From Chromera velia (taxonomy: Eukaryota; Sar; Chromeraceae), in contig JAHBMJ010000112.1 of the NCBI GenBank assembly GCA_018398765.1, positions 1-62,500 of the forward strand: 62,500 nucleotides of DNA, in the 5' to 3' direction. Shown piece by piece: positions 1 through 11,499 of this stretch. The notes under the pieces are model-generated. The model saw only the letters and a list, made by a program, of their open reading frames with translations. It was not told where the DNA came from and did no database searches. Position numbers and translations under genes: made by a program. Every line of letters begins with the position of its first letter. Within the stretch, counting starts at the first letter, position 1.

Positions 1-133
1 ACGGTGGGTCCTTTATTTCATACACGTAATTAATTGGTCTGGGTGCACGGTGGGTCCTTTATTTCATACATGTAATTAATTGGTCTGGGTGCACGGTGGG
101 TCCTTTATTTCATACACGTAATTAATTGGTCTG
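1..133. repeat. 46-bp tandem repeat, about three copies
   Basis: A 46-base unit beginning ACGGTGGGTCC starts at 1, 47 and 93, with a single C/T difference between copies. The array is cut by the left edge of the window, so its full length is unknown. It lies upstream of the exons of the proline-rich gene and shows no coding signal. Confidence 0.95.
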
Positions 134-703
134 ACAGTCATTCAGTCAGTCTGTCGGTCTGCATGTCCGTGTGGCTCTCAGTCCTGGAGTTTGTAGGCCG
201 AAAGTGAAGTTGTAGAGTTGAACCTCAGGGATGGACATGATGTTGTGCGGTGGTAATCGTTTCTGCGGTTGGTTCGGTTCGATGGGATTTGGGGATGGCT
301 TGCCAGGTCCTGTCCGTCCTTTCCTCTTCCCTCCATCCCTTCCTTGAACGACAAAGGAATTGAGAATGGAAGCGAGTGAAAGGGAAGAGACGGCAATCCA
401 CTTGAGTAAAGGCACAGCGAAGGAGTTCTGGACGGGAAAGGAAGGAGGGAAGTGGACATCATCGGGAGAGAGTTTTGGACAGAGGAGTGACAAGCCAATA
501 CAGAGTAGGGGAACCAGGAAAGAAAGAACAACAGAGGAGGTTGCCGTCCCTTTTCCTTTTGCATTTTGTTGTCGTTGATCGACTCATCTGGTCCATGTGT
601 TTGTCCGTGCTTGATGGCCAACTCTCTTGCCCAGGTACCTCCATTCATGTCTGTCCGCTGCCCCCTTCTGCTCCCTGCCTGTCTGCCTCTCTGTCTGCAA
701 AAT

Positions 704-1938
704 AAAGCAGATCTCGAGAGGATCAGTGCAGCCATTGGAACTGGGAGGACGGCGGAGCAGGTCAGTCAAGTCTGTCTGTTTGTTTGTGTCTCAAGTCTGT
801 CTGTTTGTTTGTGTCTATCATTCTGTCCGCCGGACAGTTGGAAGAAGGAATGTACTTTCGAAGTACACCGAGAGACTCCGTGACGATGTGCAGGTTTGCG
901 TGCGTAGAATCAGGCTGTGGATCTTTGAGGGAGTCCGTACAGCGTTCCGTGGCTGCATGGGTGTCCTTCCTTCTCTCTGCGTCTGATTCGTTCTCCATCT
1001 CTCTCTGGCTGTTTGTCTGCCCATCCCTTTCTCTCTGATGCCAGTGCCCTTCTCGTTTTCCTTCCCTCCGGTTCTCCCCGACTTAATTTTCTCTCTCGTC
1101 CTTCCCTTCTTTTCTGTTCTCTTCAGGTCCGGGTCTTCATGCAGAGAGAGGCTCAACGGGTTCACGCTAGAGGTCCGTCCGTTCTCTCTCTTGCCTGCCG
1201 TCAATCTGAATTAATTGGGGGGGTGACGAGTGAGCGAAGGATTTAGAAACCTGAGAAATGAAGAGACCAAGCAGAGAGCTGTTTCCAAAACCATTTTTGC
1301 TCAAATCAGAATTGCAGCCAGGGAGGGATAGTCAGAAGACGAAACGGAGCGTCTGTGTGTGTCTGTGTGTGCGCGCGGATTCATTCACCCTTTCAAACTG
1401 TTTTCGAAATTTACTGGTGTGTGCGTCTATGTGTCTGTCTGTGTCGTACCTCTGTTGACTGCATGGGCTTGCAGGAATTCCTTTCTCCATCAGCGGCATC
1501 ACTCTGCCCCCCCCCCCTCCGGCGCCAGTTGCGGCGCCTCCTCCTCCCTCGGCACCAGGGGTTGCACGTGCAGGCCCCCCTCCTCTCGCCGCCGCACAGG
1601 TACAGGCACGACCTCCCTCCGCTGCAGCGGCGCCATCCATGCGCTCCCCTCCGGCTCCCCCAACGCTCCAGCCGAAGCACTTTCAGTTCCGTCCTCCTCC
1701 CGGGTCACTGATCCCCGCACCCGCTCCGACGGGTCAGCAGGTTTCTTCATCTTTTCAGGGAACGATGCTCGCACCGAAAGCTTCCGCCCCTCCGGGCTCT
1801 CCTTCTCCACGACCAGTCGGGTCACCGACAGGTAGTGTCTTGGCTGCACAGCAAAACACAGTGCCAGTGGGAGGACCCAAAAACGCGGGGCCACCGGCAG
1901 TAGCGAAAGCCTCGCCGCCCCCGCCGCCAAAAGGCTAG
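704..1938 (+). CDS. Proline-rich coiled-coil protein, 3' exons
   Basis: I do not recognise the family. Visible exons are about 704-760, 838-893, 1127-1172, 1231-1330 and a terminal exon 1494-1938 ending in TAG. The joins from 893 onward are phase-consistent; the 760 to 838 join is not resolved, and the N-terminus lies upstream or in an exon I could not fix. The middle exons read as a charged helical stretch rich in Arg, Glu, Gln and Lys, likely coiled coil. The last exon is dominated by Pro, Ala, Ser and Gly with runs of four to seven prolines, and ends PPPPKG. That layout of helical region followed by a polyproline tail resembles actin-regulatory or RNA-associated scaffold proteins, but no diagnostic domain is visible, so no function is assigned. 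Confidence 0.5.
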
Positions 1939-4058
1939 TCATGGACTTATTGCCCCGGGCAACCAATGAGTATTTTCTTGCTGGTTTTGTGTGAAAGCCA
2001 ACTTGTCTAGTAATTCAGTAATTGAAATAATTTACACTAGAATTTGCATAGAGATAGCATTAACAAAAAAAAGAAAAACAGGTTTTTAACTAGATTTTCA
2101 ACAGGCATTTTTTGAATAAAGGCCGACAACTTGAACAGTTACGCAACACTCGGAATCTATACATGCATTACTCTAAGCATTACTATAATTGATAGTAAAA
2201 CATACTAAAACAACATTTTTTTTAAAAGGATAAAAATACATGAAAAAAAAAGTTTTGGGCTTAGTAGACTAGCTAGTCTCCCGGCTAGTTATTGGGATTA
2301 GGATTTATGTGGGGAGAATTGGTCTCAAATCCCAATCTTGTGGGCCCAATATCGAACTTGAAGGTCCAACGAAGGGCTTTTAAATTAAGACCATGCTTTT
2401 CATGTGATACCACTGGTACAAAAAAGAATTCTAGAAAGAATTGTAAAATGATAAAAATTAGGATAAAAACTCATTAAAAAGGACAATTTATTAGGGAATC
2501 ATCATCATCATCATACACCATTATTAATCATTATTATTATTATTAATCGGTCTATAGGCCATCATGCAGTGCATGAGTCTAGGACAATGCTTTATTGCCC
2601 CTTTGCCAGACCTGTATCATACATCGTCGTCTGCCTAGACAAGTGGCCTAGCGTTTGGGGCTTCCAACGTTCGGCAAGAGACAAGCTTGGCAGCCCTCCC
2701 CAAAAGGAGAAAACACACGCAAAAAATACGATGAATGACCCCCAAAGGCTCAAAAGGGGCTTGTCCTGAATTATGAGAAAAGGTCGGCTTTAAACGCTGG
2801 TCTGTAGCATTAAAAGATGGCCGGGGGAAGCCAAGCTACCCGCCTTCTTCCTAGCCTTTTTCAATCCCATCTCTCTCTTTTTCTCTTTTTCTTTATTTTC
2901 TTTACTTTTCCCCGACTGGTGTTTGTATACTGGGAAACTCATGCCATTATAGTCGTCCGGAAGTGCTCCATGGCGTATGTATACGTATGACTTACCGTCC
3001 TGACCCAGGTGGAAAACCCCTATCGAGTCATGCCCCCAGATTTTCGCCGTCTCCTCCGATTTTCTTCTTCTACACAGCATTGCCTTTTCAAAAACTGGCT
3101 GCAGCCATGAGTGCGGCTTGTCTGGTCAATATTGAAAGAAGGGGAAAACCTGAAGGGTAGCATCTACCCCCAGGCATGCAGAGTCACGGGCATAGCCATA
3201 TTTGCCATGGTTCTGGATCTATGTGGGATAGAAAGCCCAGCTCGCAGGCGTCTCCTTAGTCAGTTGAAGTTCCGAGGTCGTTATGGGTGTTTTGCTTCCT
3301 CTGCTTGCTCTGTGGTTGTCTTTTTGGAGCATCCGCTGCTTGTTCCGGAGTGAGGAGACACCTGGCGACTCCGGGTACCTCAACTGCGTCAAGAGACTGG
3401 GGGAACAAGAAGTTCGCAAAGCCGTCTCCAACTGTTACGGAATTATATTTATAATTCTGAAATGCGCTAATAGGAACTGTAAAAGGGAACAAAAAGAGGC
3501 TTTAAGAAGGGAAATGTTGTAAAAGCCTTGAGAATTTTTTCTAGAATTTTTAAATCGAGACTAAACAGAAACAAAAAAAAAAAAATAAGAAAAAAAATTA
3601 TTTCTCTTTTTCATACTTTTTAGAATAAGCAAAGTTTATTAGATATCGTTTGACATCTTTTAATTACATTGCAAGCAATGCAAAGCCATTGCACGCCTCA
3701 ATACTAGCCTTAATATACGCGAGAGTAGAAAAGCTAAGGGCCTGAACGGCGGTGAACTCGCTTAAAAACAACAGTGACGGTCAATTCCCCGTCGCATCAC
3801 GCCAAATACCCACTATAAATTCATGGTCTGCTTCATGAAGATTTTTAATCAAGTCACATTTGCTAATATTTGCTAGCACATTTGTACCTTTCACTCCTGT
3901 TTAGAATACTACGACTCCACAGGGATAACCATTACCTGTTGCACCTGTGCAAGCAAGCTGGTTGCTAGGCTGGTTGGAGAAAGTGGCTTTACCTGAATGG
4001 ACAGCTGCGCCCGTAAGTACATGCGGATGCACCTATCGATTAATTGAATTACTAAACC
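1939..4058. other. AT-rich intergenic region, no supported gene
   Basis: From about 1960 the composition drops to AT-rich, with ATC and ATT runs near 2500-2545. A minus-strand open frame at 2790-3080 (96 codons, Lys-rich end) and another at 3256-3492 look somewhat protein-like and could be remains of a mobile element, but they have no recognisable motif, start context or splice partners. The stretch 3530-3660 is A/T homopolymer-rich. Confidence 0.6.
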
Positions 4059-5293
4059 TCACGTCGTCCGAAATTTGACAGCGCCACTGTCGTCCACTCG
4101 AATCTTTTCCTCGGCCCACTTATCCGTCGCTTGCTCAGCCAGCCGCCACCCTCGTGGGTTGATGTTGTCGGGATCCTTCAATACATCCTCAAAATATCTG
4201 CATGGTCGGAGGGGGGTGGTGGCGCGGTGCTGTAAAGTGATTCTGAGGATTAGCCTCTTTCTCCTCACACTGCCCTTCCCAGTCTCTCGAAATCTCTTTC
4301 TCCTCCGCCTCTTTCCCTAGCTCTTTTCTTCAGATTTCGTCCCACATTTTCTCTATGCGCGTCTGCCTTTTCTTCACACAATAACAGTCAGTCGCCAACT
4401 CACTTGCTCGGGGATATTATAAATAAAAACATCGCGGTTGGAAGTGAGGAGGGAGAGATGACAAAGGCAAAAGAGAGAAGGAAGTCCCACAATATATTTT
4501 TATTGCCCATCCCATGTGACCTCACACACCTCGCCTAGCTCTGCCTGATGCACGCAACAAACAAACACCTGACTGACTTCTGTTCCCTCTTGCACCTTGC
4601 CAGAAGGTCTTGAATGACTTTCACTTTGCTGCTTCTGAAAGTCAAAGCACGTTCCAGTCTCATTGCGCTCAACCTGCATGAGTAAACAGAAGAGAAGAAG
4701 AACTTAAGAAACGGAAAGTGAAAGACGACACGAAGAGATACAAGGGAACATCGACAAAAAGGGAGATAGAATGCGACAAAGGGGAAAATGCGAGGGAAAG
4801 AGCGGCAGAAAGAAAGAGATCCAAGGAACGAAGACCAAGAGGGTACATGAAATGAGAAAGTGGGTCAAAACTTTCCTCTGCAGCAACCTATCCCCCTATT
4901 TCTTCCGGCTCTCCTTGCTCACCTCTTCCCTGCCTCTTTCAACCTGGCAATTTGTTCCTTGTCCTCCTTGGAGGGCGTCAGTCTGTCCACGTGCCACTTA
5001 CAGGCAGCCTGCAGACAGAAACGGAAATTCAACTCCCTCACTCCTCTCATTGCCCTCCCCTCCGAAAAGAAACTCCTCTCTATGGAATCAAAAGAAAAGA
5101 AACGACACAGAAAAAAAAGAAGCGGCGGCTTCAGGGATGCCCAAAAGCGTGTCGCCGCCAGTTTAAATAAATATCAAGGACCAATCTACATCATGCCGTA
5201 CGCCCACCCAAAACCAAATAAGCAAGGAGGTACACACACCCAAATTCAAGTAGAACCAATAAAGAGGACGTGCGCTCACCTCTGAGTGTGTGA

Positions 5294-5381
<88 letters not shown>

Positions 5382-6874
5382 GCGCAAACCCTTGTCACAA
5401 GCTGACCTCAAGACACCTCCATGTCGCCAATTCCGTGTCTGCCCCCAGGTTCGCGAACACCTTCCCAAAATAAGGCACCGGCTCAGATGACCGTCGTTTA
5501 TCTAGAATTACACGCATCTGCAGAGCGAGAAGAAGTTGTTGTGCATTGAAACGCGTTGTGCTCGCTCCTGTCACCGGCGACAACGCTCAAATTTGAGATC
5601 TTCTCTCTTCCAAGCTCAGCTCCATGGTTATTTGCACTGGTGGGGGGGAACAAATAGCCTGGTTGTAATTCCCTGCACGGGTGGGTCTGTGAAAGAGGGC
5701 ACAAAAAGGATCTGGGAGAGAGAAAAGAAAACCAGCCAGACAGACACGCAGGCATAGACAGACAGATTTACCTCTTGAGTGGATGGCGCCAAAAGCATGC
5801 GGAGGGCATCCGTGGTCTCCGTCAAGTTTGGCGCCTTTGCCTCCGGAAAGATTTCCATTTTGTCGAGCCCAGCCTCCCTCAAGCCTTCTGAGAGGAGCAA
5901 AGGGAAAGAACTCTAATGAGAGAAGAAAAGAAAAGGGAAGAAAGGTTGTGATAGAAACGCGAAAAGCAGAAAGGTGCTGCCACTGCTACTAACCTCCGCA
6001 ACCGTGGCGACTCGTCAGGATGCAAACACTCGGTGACTGTCTGATGAACGGAGAACGAAGAAACAGCGGAGAAGCATCCATCCCACTGTACTTACTTCCC
6101 CTAAAGGTCTCTCTCTCTACTCCCTCTTCCCAAAGGTGCTTATAAACAATGTTTGTGAAATGAGGATACCTACCTACCTGCTTCTGAGATGATAGTGAAA
6201 ACACCAGGCAGAACCCTTTCCCTCTCATCAAGAATTCCTGATTCCTCGAGGAACTCGGTGATATTCAACCTCGCGCTGTCGATAACGTTGTTCGGCTCTG
6301 CGTACCTGCAGGATGAACGAAGAGCAACACACACACGAGTCATCGAGAGACCAGGGAAGATAGAGATAAATCACACTCACCGTTTGTCTCTCGACAGCGA
6401 CAAGCAAATTGCAAAGTAGAAGACAAGATGCCCTCGTGTCCCTCTTCCTTCCACACGAGAAAGAAAGCAAGCGAGCCAAGTCAAGACGCCAAAAAGCACT
6501 TATCTGAGCCAGGCACGTAGTCTGTCAGGGCACGACGAGGGACTGGACTTCCCTTCGCCTTTCTACAGTCGTTGGGGACTGGACTGGATTGGCCTGCCGA
6601 CGAGCCTTCTTTCTCTTCGTTCCCACCTACAGAAAAAGAGTTGCAGCTTTCTCATTCGTGCTCTCCATCTCTCCTTCAAAGAAACGCACGCAACAATGTA
6701 GTTACTCACCCATGAAAAATGAGAAGCTCATCGTTATCCAACGGCCTTCCAAACAGATTGGCGAACACCTGCTCGCCTGCCCTGTAGGGTTTGTCGACTG
6801 AAAGCACCAACCGGTCCTTCTTCTGCATGCGCATCAATGATCAGTCACTTACGCATTCATCACACACACGCACA

Positions 6875-6937
<63 letters not shown>

Positions 6938-7708
6938 ACAGAAGCACACAGATGGACGAACACAAACAAATAGCAGTTTGAAATAAGAAATACTAGGTGA
7001 ATTGGGATTTCAGCCACGAACGAAGAAAAAAGGACCTGAAAGGAAACAAAAGTTGAGAAAAAAACGCATGAGAGAAAAAAGGGAACACATCTTTTGAGGC
7101 AAAGGGAGACGGTGTAGCAAGTCGGCTCAACCCGTCTATCTGACCTGCCACCCCGATATGACTCCAAGTCATCGACTCACTTAAAAAAACTCGCTTCGCA
7201 CACATCGTTACACAACGAGATGTCTGCGTGTCTACTTTTCCTCACTACGCCCACACCCACCCACCCACCCACCCACGAACCGTGTCAAGTTCCACCTTGG
7301 TCTCTGCCAGGTTCAGGTGGTTCACCGAGTCAAGGAAGGGGGCCAGGACCAGATCTGGGTCCTCCACGAAATTGCGGTCCGGCCTCACTAGAGGATTTAG
7401 CTCGGACGTCAGGAGAGGAAGCAAGAGCGTAAACCGAGCTGCAGACGGAATCAGACCAACGCCCAGACGCAGGCATACATACATAGGTGATCATACTTGC
7501 GAGATGCAGGTACCTGTGCACGTACGTAAAGACTCTCGATCACCCTCTCACCCCCCAGAGCGCCCTCTCACACCCACCAATCAGAAGGGGGGGCAGGGCA
7601 GAAGTCAGCCAGCCCGATGTCACAACACGAAGTAGACATGACTTCGTGGAGAAAGAGAGGGAGAGGCCGAGAGAGAAATGCATGCGCCCAAAACGCGTGT
7701 GTATGCAT

Positions 7709-7740
<32 letters not shown>

Positions 7741-10134
7741 GCATTCACAAACCCCAGCCCCCCCCTCTCCCCCCCCCCACACACACACCAAGAGGGATAG
7801 ATAGATAGATAGACAGATAGATAGATAGAGAGAAGAAAGAGATGGAGACAGAGACACAGAGAGACATGGAGAGCCGCCCACACCCTCCCGTCGCTGACGC
7901 ACAGAGATTAAGGATTGCATCATCCTCGTAGGGCAGCTTGAAGATGTCGGGATTGATGTATGTGAATAGGCCAAACAGCGCGAACAGAACCGAGAAAGCC
8001 AGACTACCGATAAACAGAGAGCGACCCAAAACCTGCACAGACGGAAAGAGGATTGAAAAGGCAAAAGCGCTTCAATGAGATGAATAGGACTAGATCGCGA
8101 AGCCTGAAAACAGATCAGAAATCTTCTTGCGCATTCTACATTTTTTTCTTTTTTCTTGCATCCGGTTTCCGGAAGGTCCCTGAGAGCCATGCAACCACGG
8201 GGCTTTCTTTGTCTTTCCAACGAAGACTTGCCTCGTCCTTCCAGTGTTTTTGCCTTTCTGACTGTCTGACTGTCTGTCTGTCTGTGAGTGAGTGAGTGAG
8301 TGAGTGAGGCGCGCCTACAGACATGGAGAAGAGAAAGAAAGACAGACTGAAGGGAGGTTCCCTCAGACATGGAGAAGAGAAAGAAAGACAGACTGAAGGG
8401 AGGTTCGCTCAAACATGGAGAAGAGAAAGAAAGACAGACTGAAGGGAGGTTCCCTCAAACATGGAGAAGAGAAAGAAAGACAGACTGACGGGAGGTTCCC
8501 TCAAACATGGAGAAGAGAAAGAAAGACAGACTGAAGGGAGGTTCCCTCAAACTGTCGGACTTCTTCCCTCCGGTTCTCTCTCAGTCGGACTTTTTGCTGT
8601 GTCAGCACGGGAATCATCCCACAGATGGACACACCGAAGTCGCATCTCTTCAAACCTCCCATGCGTGACAAGCACAAACGAACGAGAAGAAGAGAAGAAA
8701 AGAGAAGAGAAGAGAAGATGGACGCTCTCACCGGAGTGAAGTCTCCCCGAATCGCGCGGCTCTTCACGATCTCCAGAGCCCACTCAAACTCCTCGAAGGA
8801 AACCTCAAGAGCGAAGGAAGGAAACTTCCTGCACCCACCCGTCACAATGAATGAATGAATGAAACAAAGAAAGAAGAGCACCCACCCATCACAATGAATG
8901 AATGAATGAAACAAAGAAAGAAGAGCAGTCACCCATCAATCACAATGAATGAATGAATGAATGAATGAATGAATGAATGAATGAATGAATGAAACAAAGC
9001 AAGAAGAGCACCCACCCACCCATCACAATGAATGAAGGAAACAAAGAAAGAAGAGAACAAAAAAAAGGGTGAGCAAAGACGTGAGACGGCTTTTGAATGC
9101 TTCCGCAAAGACGTGAGACGGCTTTTGAATGCTTCAGCAGAAAGTCACAGAAAGAACATGACAGAGGATCGTAGCGATGTACACAATCTATCTAGACTGC
9201 ACGCCTGTGCCATCATCACAAGGCGGAGAAAAGGTGCGAAGACAGAGAGAGATACACGGTGCTTTCATCGGCGTGTCTTAGGCGAAAGAGGCACGTCCCC
9301 TTTGGCTGCTTCTCGAGGGAATGACCTTGCACCATGCTGCCGGTAGCTTCCGTCTACCTTCTTCACCTTCCTGTGTCTGACTGACCGTTTAAGGTCGTCG
9401 TAGGCCTCCATTCTCGACTCTTTGAGGATGCCGAGATACTCTCTGATTGGAGGATACCTCAGAAAGTTGAGTTCCTCGTCCGTCCAGTGTACGGCAGTGT
9501 TCATGGACTCCACTGGAGGCACAAAATCGAGGTACGGCTGCACACGGGAGCCCTGACCGTATAGACTTTTCTTCTTCACCTCCCATAGAAAGAGAAGGGC
9601 CAGCTGATCAATACGAAGCAGCTCCTTCCATGCAGCACTGTCTTTGATCCATCGGGACGCAACATCTTTCGGGCACTCCACCTTCCTCCCCAGAGCAGCA
9701 ATACAGCGAGACCTGGGAACTTCAATGATCTTGTCACCTGGAACGAGGGCAGTCGTGGTCTTCAGACCTCTCTTCAAAGGCACCTCCTGAACGAGAACGC
9801 TCTTATCCTCACCAGCATCCAGAAAAATTGCGTGCTTGAGGTTCGACGCCTCAATAGGCCCCCCCCCCGACCATTCCTGCTTCAACAGAGCCCAGGACTC
9901 AAAGTCTCTGATGATCTTCGCCTCGCTCCGTGCTTCCAACTTACCCACTCCAACATTGCTTGGAGCCTGCGCCGTCTCCGCGGTGAGTGTCCCACCATGT
10001 CTCCCGTCTCTGCGATTGAGGACTTTTCGAGCCACGGTACCCACTCGTCTGCCAGGCAGAAATGCAGAGACTGGAGAGACACCCAATCCGGGAAGCAGCA
10101 CCAACAAGGGCGCAAGAAAGGAGAGCTGCACCAT
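4059..10134 (-). CDS. Plastid-type SET-domain protein lysine methyltransferase (Rubisco LSMT/SETD3-like)
   Basis: Thirteen exons can be joined with correct phase: 10134-9386, 8828-8732, 8032-7903, 7438-7281, 7223-7181, 6797-6710, 6562(or 6583)-6500, 6305-6178, 6036-5994, 5910-5772, 5517-5407, 5008-4923 and 4197-4059, giving 657 or 664 residues. The start at 10134 is chosen because it opens a hydrophobic signal peptide ending PVSAFLPGRR, followed by a basic transit-like stretch; SAF at the cleavage point is typical of red-lineage complex plastids. SET landmarks are VKSRAI in exon 2, an FLDSVNHLN motif (the NH of the SET core) in exon 4, and YRAGEQVFANLFG with DNDELL in exon 6. Exons 8-13 match the helical Rubisco-LSMT substrate-binding type, with KWHVDRLTPSKED near the end. 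Such enzymes trimethylate plastid proteins with S-adenosylmethionine. Oddity: exon 3 adds a hydrophobic helix inside the SET domain. The exact start of exon 7 is uncertain. Confidence 0.87.
5285..5380. repeat. GT then GA microsatellite in an intron
   Basis: A short GT run passes into about 75 bases of near-pure GA. It lies in the intron between methyltransferase exons 5407-5517 and 4923-5008, close to the donor of the upstream exon. Confidence 0.9.
6859..6934. repeat. CA then GA compound microsatellite in an intron
   Basis: CA repeats followed directly by GA repeats, in the intron between methyltransferase exons 7181-7223 and 6710-6797. The same CA-to-GA order recurs at 37159-37234, 40602-40656 and 47741-47790, so the compound form is a property of this genome. 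Confidence 0.9.
7704..7850. repeat. CA, C-rich and GATA microsatellites in an intron
   Basis: A CA run at about 7708-7738, a C-rich stretch, then GATA/GACA units to about 7830. They lie in the intron between methyltransferase exons 7903-8032 and 7281-7438. Open frames across them are artefacts. Confidence 0.85.
8319..8551. repeat. 46-bp minisatellite, five copies
   Basis: A 46-base unit containing GGAGAAGAGAAAGAAAG and GGGAGGTTC repeats with starts near 8321, 8367, 8413, 8459 and 8505, almost identical between copies. It sits in the intron between methyltransferase exons 8732-8828 and 7903-8032. Confidence 0.92.
8836..9045. repeat. GAAT microsatellite in a larger repeated unit
   Basis: Runs of GAAT, up to about 13 units near 8945-8993, recur inside a roughly 45-60 base unit that also carries AAACAAAGAAAGAAGAGCA. 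The array lies in the first intron of the methyltransferase gene, just upstream of the exon 2 acceptor. A 30-base direct duplication follows at about 9076-9135. Confidence 0.88.
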
Positions 10135-10354
10135 CGCAGCAGGCCCTCTGTTGCAAACAGTTAGACACAGAAACCAAGAACGAACGGTGAAGGGAAAAGT
10201 CGTGGCGCGTTGGCTCACTAGAGTCAACTAGGGGAAGCAACCGGTCTCGGTTGGACGATGACTGTTCTCTCTGGAGCTCTGCTTGAAGCTAGGTGGCTCG
10301 AGGTTACCCCATTTAAAGGCCCCCATTAATTCTTGGAGTGCATGTCTCTGACAT

Positions 10355-10443
10355 GGCCCCGGAAAGCGTAGCGTGGGGCATGCATGCATGCTTTGCGCGC
10401 TTTTTCGGGCCCGAAAATCATGCAGCGCGACTTTCCGGGGCCC
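10355..10443. promoter_or_regulatory. Inverted CCCCGGAAAG / CTTTCCGGGG pair upstream of the methyltransferase gene
   Basis: GGCCCCGGAAAGCG at 10355-10368 is mirrored by CGACTTTCCGGGGCC ending at 10442. Between them lies an overlapping GCATGCATGCATGC at 10379-10392. The block is 220-310 bases upstream of the methyltransferase start codon on the minus strand. A near-identical pair lies at a similar distance upstream of EF-2. GCATGC-type motifs are known AP2-factor sites in apicomplexans; use of that code here is inference. Confidence 0.5.
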
Positions 10444-10465
10444 TCGCGCGTCTCCTCGAGATCGC

Positions 10466-10533
10466 GCGTGTGTGTGTGGGTGGGTGGGTGGATGTGTGGG
10501 GGTGTGTATGTGTGGGTGTGGGGGTGTGTATCT

Positions 10534-10572
<39 letters not shown>

Positions 10573-10594
10573 TGCGCGTCTCCCTCTCTCTCTT

Positions 10595-10625
<31 letters not shown>

Positions 10626-10626
10626 A

Positions 10627-10658
<32 letters not shown>

Positions 10659-10685
10659 TGTGTGTGTATGTGTGTGTGTGTGTCT
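10466..10685. repeat. Long GT microsatellite with GTGG and CT interruptions
   Basis: About 220 bases of GT-rich repeat, broken by GTGGGTGG near the start and a CT block near 10581-10607. It separates the methyltransferase promoter motif from the 35-bp minisatellite. The three overlapping plus-strand open frames are poly-Val/Cys artefacts. Confidence 0.95.
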
Positions 10686-10790
10686 ATGAAGGTGTAAATA
10701 AAACGATATTTTTTGGTTGATTTATGAATTAATATTGATTAAAAACTTTTTATTCCAAAAATTGTGGGTTATTGTGGGTAATGCACTGAT

Positions 10791-11395
10791 AAAGGCAGTC
10801 AGGCAGGCAGAACAAGCGAATTGTGCAAGGCAGGCAGGCAGGCAGAACGAGCGAATTGTGCAAGGCAGACAGGCAGGCAGAACGAGCGAATTGTGCAAGG
10901 CAGTGAGGCAGGCAGAACAAACGAATTGTGCAAGGCAGTGAGGCAGGCAGAACGAGCGAATTGTGCAAGGCAGTCAGGCAGGCAGAATGAGCGAATTGTG
11001 TAAGGCAGTCAGGCAGGCAGAACGAGCGAATTATGCAAGGCAGTGAGGCAGACAGAACAAACGAATTGTGCAAGGCAGTCAGGCAGGCAGAATGAGTGAA
11101 TTGTGCAAAGCAGTCAGGCAGGCAGAACAAGTGAATTGTGTAAGGCAGTGAGGCAGGCAGAACGAGCGAATTATGCAAGGCAGTGAGACAGGCAGAACGA
11201 GCGAATTATGCAAGGCAGTGAGGCAGACAGAACAAACGAATTGTGCAAGGCAGTCAGGCAGGCAGAACGAGCGAATTATACAAGGCAGTCAGGCAGGCAG
11301 AACAAGTGAATTGTGCAAGGCAGTGAGACAGGCAGAACGAGCGAATTGTGCAAGGCAGTGAGGCAGGCAGAACGAGCGAATTATGCAAGGCAGTG
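10791..11395. repeat. 35-bp minisatellite, about 17 copies
   Basis: Tandem 35-base units of the form AAGGCAGTGAGGCAGGCAGA plus ACGAGCGAATTGTGC, differing by scattered single-base changes. Because 35 is not a multiple of three, the reading frame cycles and the long minus-strand frame through it (10750-11178) is an artefact. The array abuts a looser GGAGTGAATGA-type repeat at 11396-11462. It lies between the methyltransferase promoter and the 3' end of the orphan ORF. Confidence 0.96.
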
Positions 11396-11499
11396 AGGAG
11401 TGGATGGAGTGAGTGAATGGAGTGAATGGCTCGAGTGGATGAAGTGAATGGAGTGAGTGAGTTGCTTTGATAACCCAGTGTGCTCTGGGGAAGGGATAA

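Noticed and set aside
3700-4010. Phrases resembling large-subunit rRNA (AACGGCGGTGAAC and CCACAGGGATAAC)
   Set aside because: The matches are short and the intervening sequence does not follow an rRNA; no rRNA fragment can be supported.
10791-11395. Possible CRISPR-like array of 35-base repeats
   Set aside because: The repeats are directly adjacent with no unique spacers, and the genome is eukaryotic.
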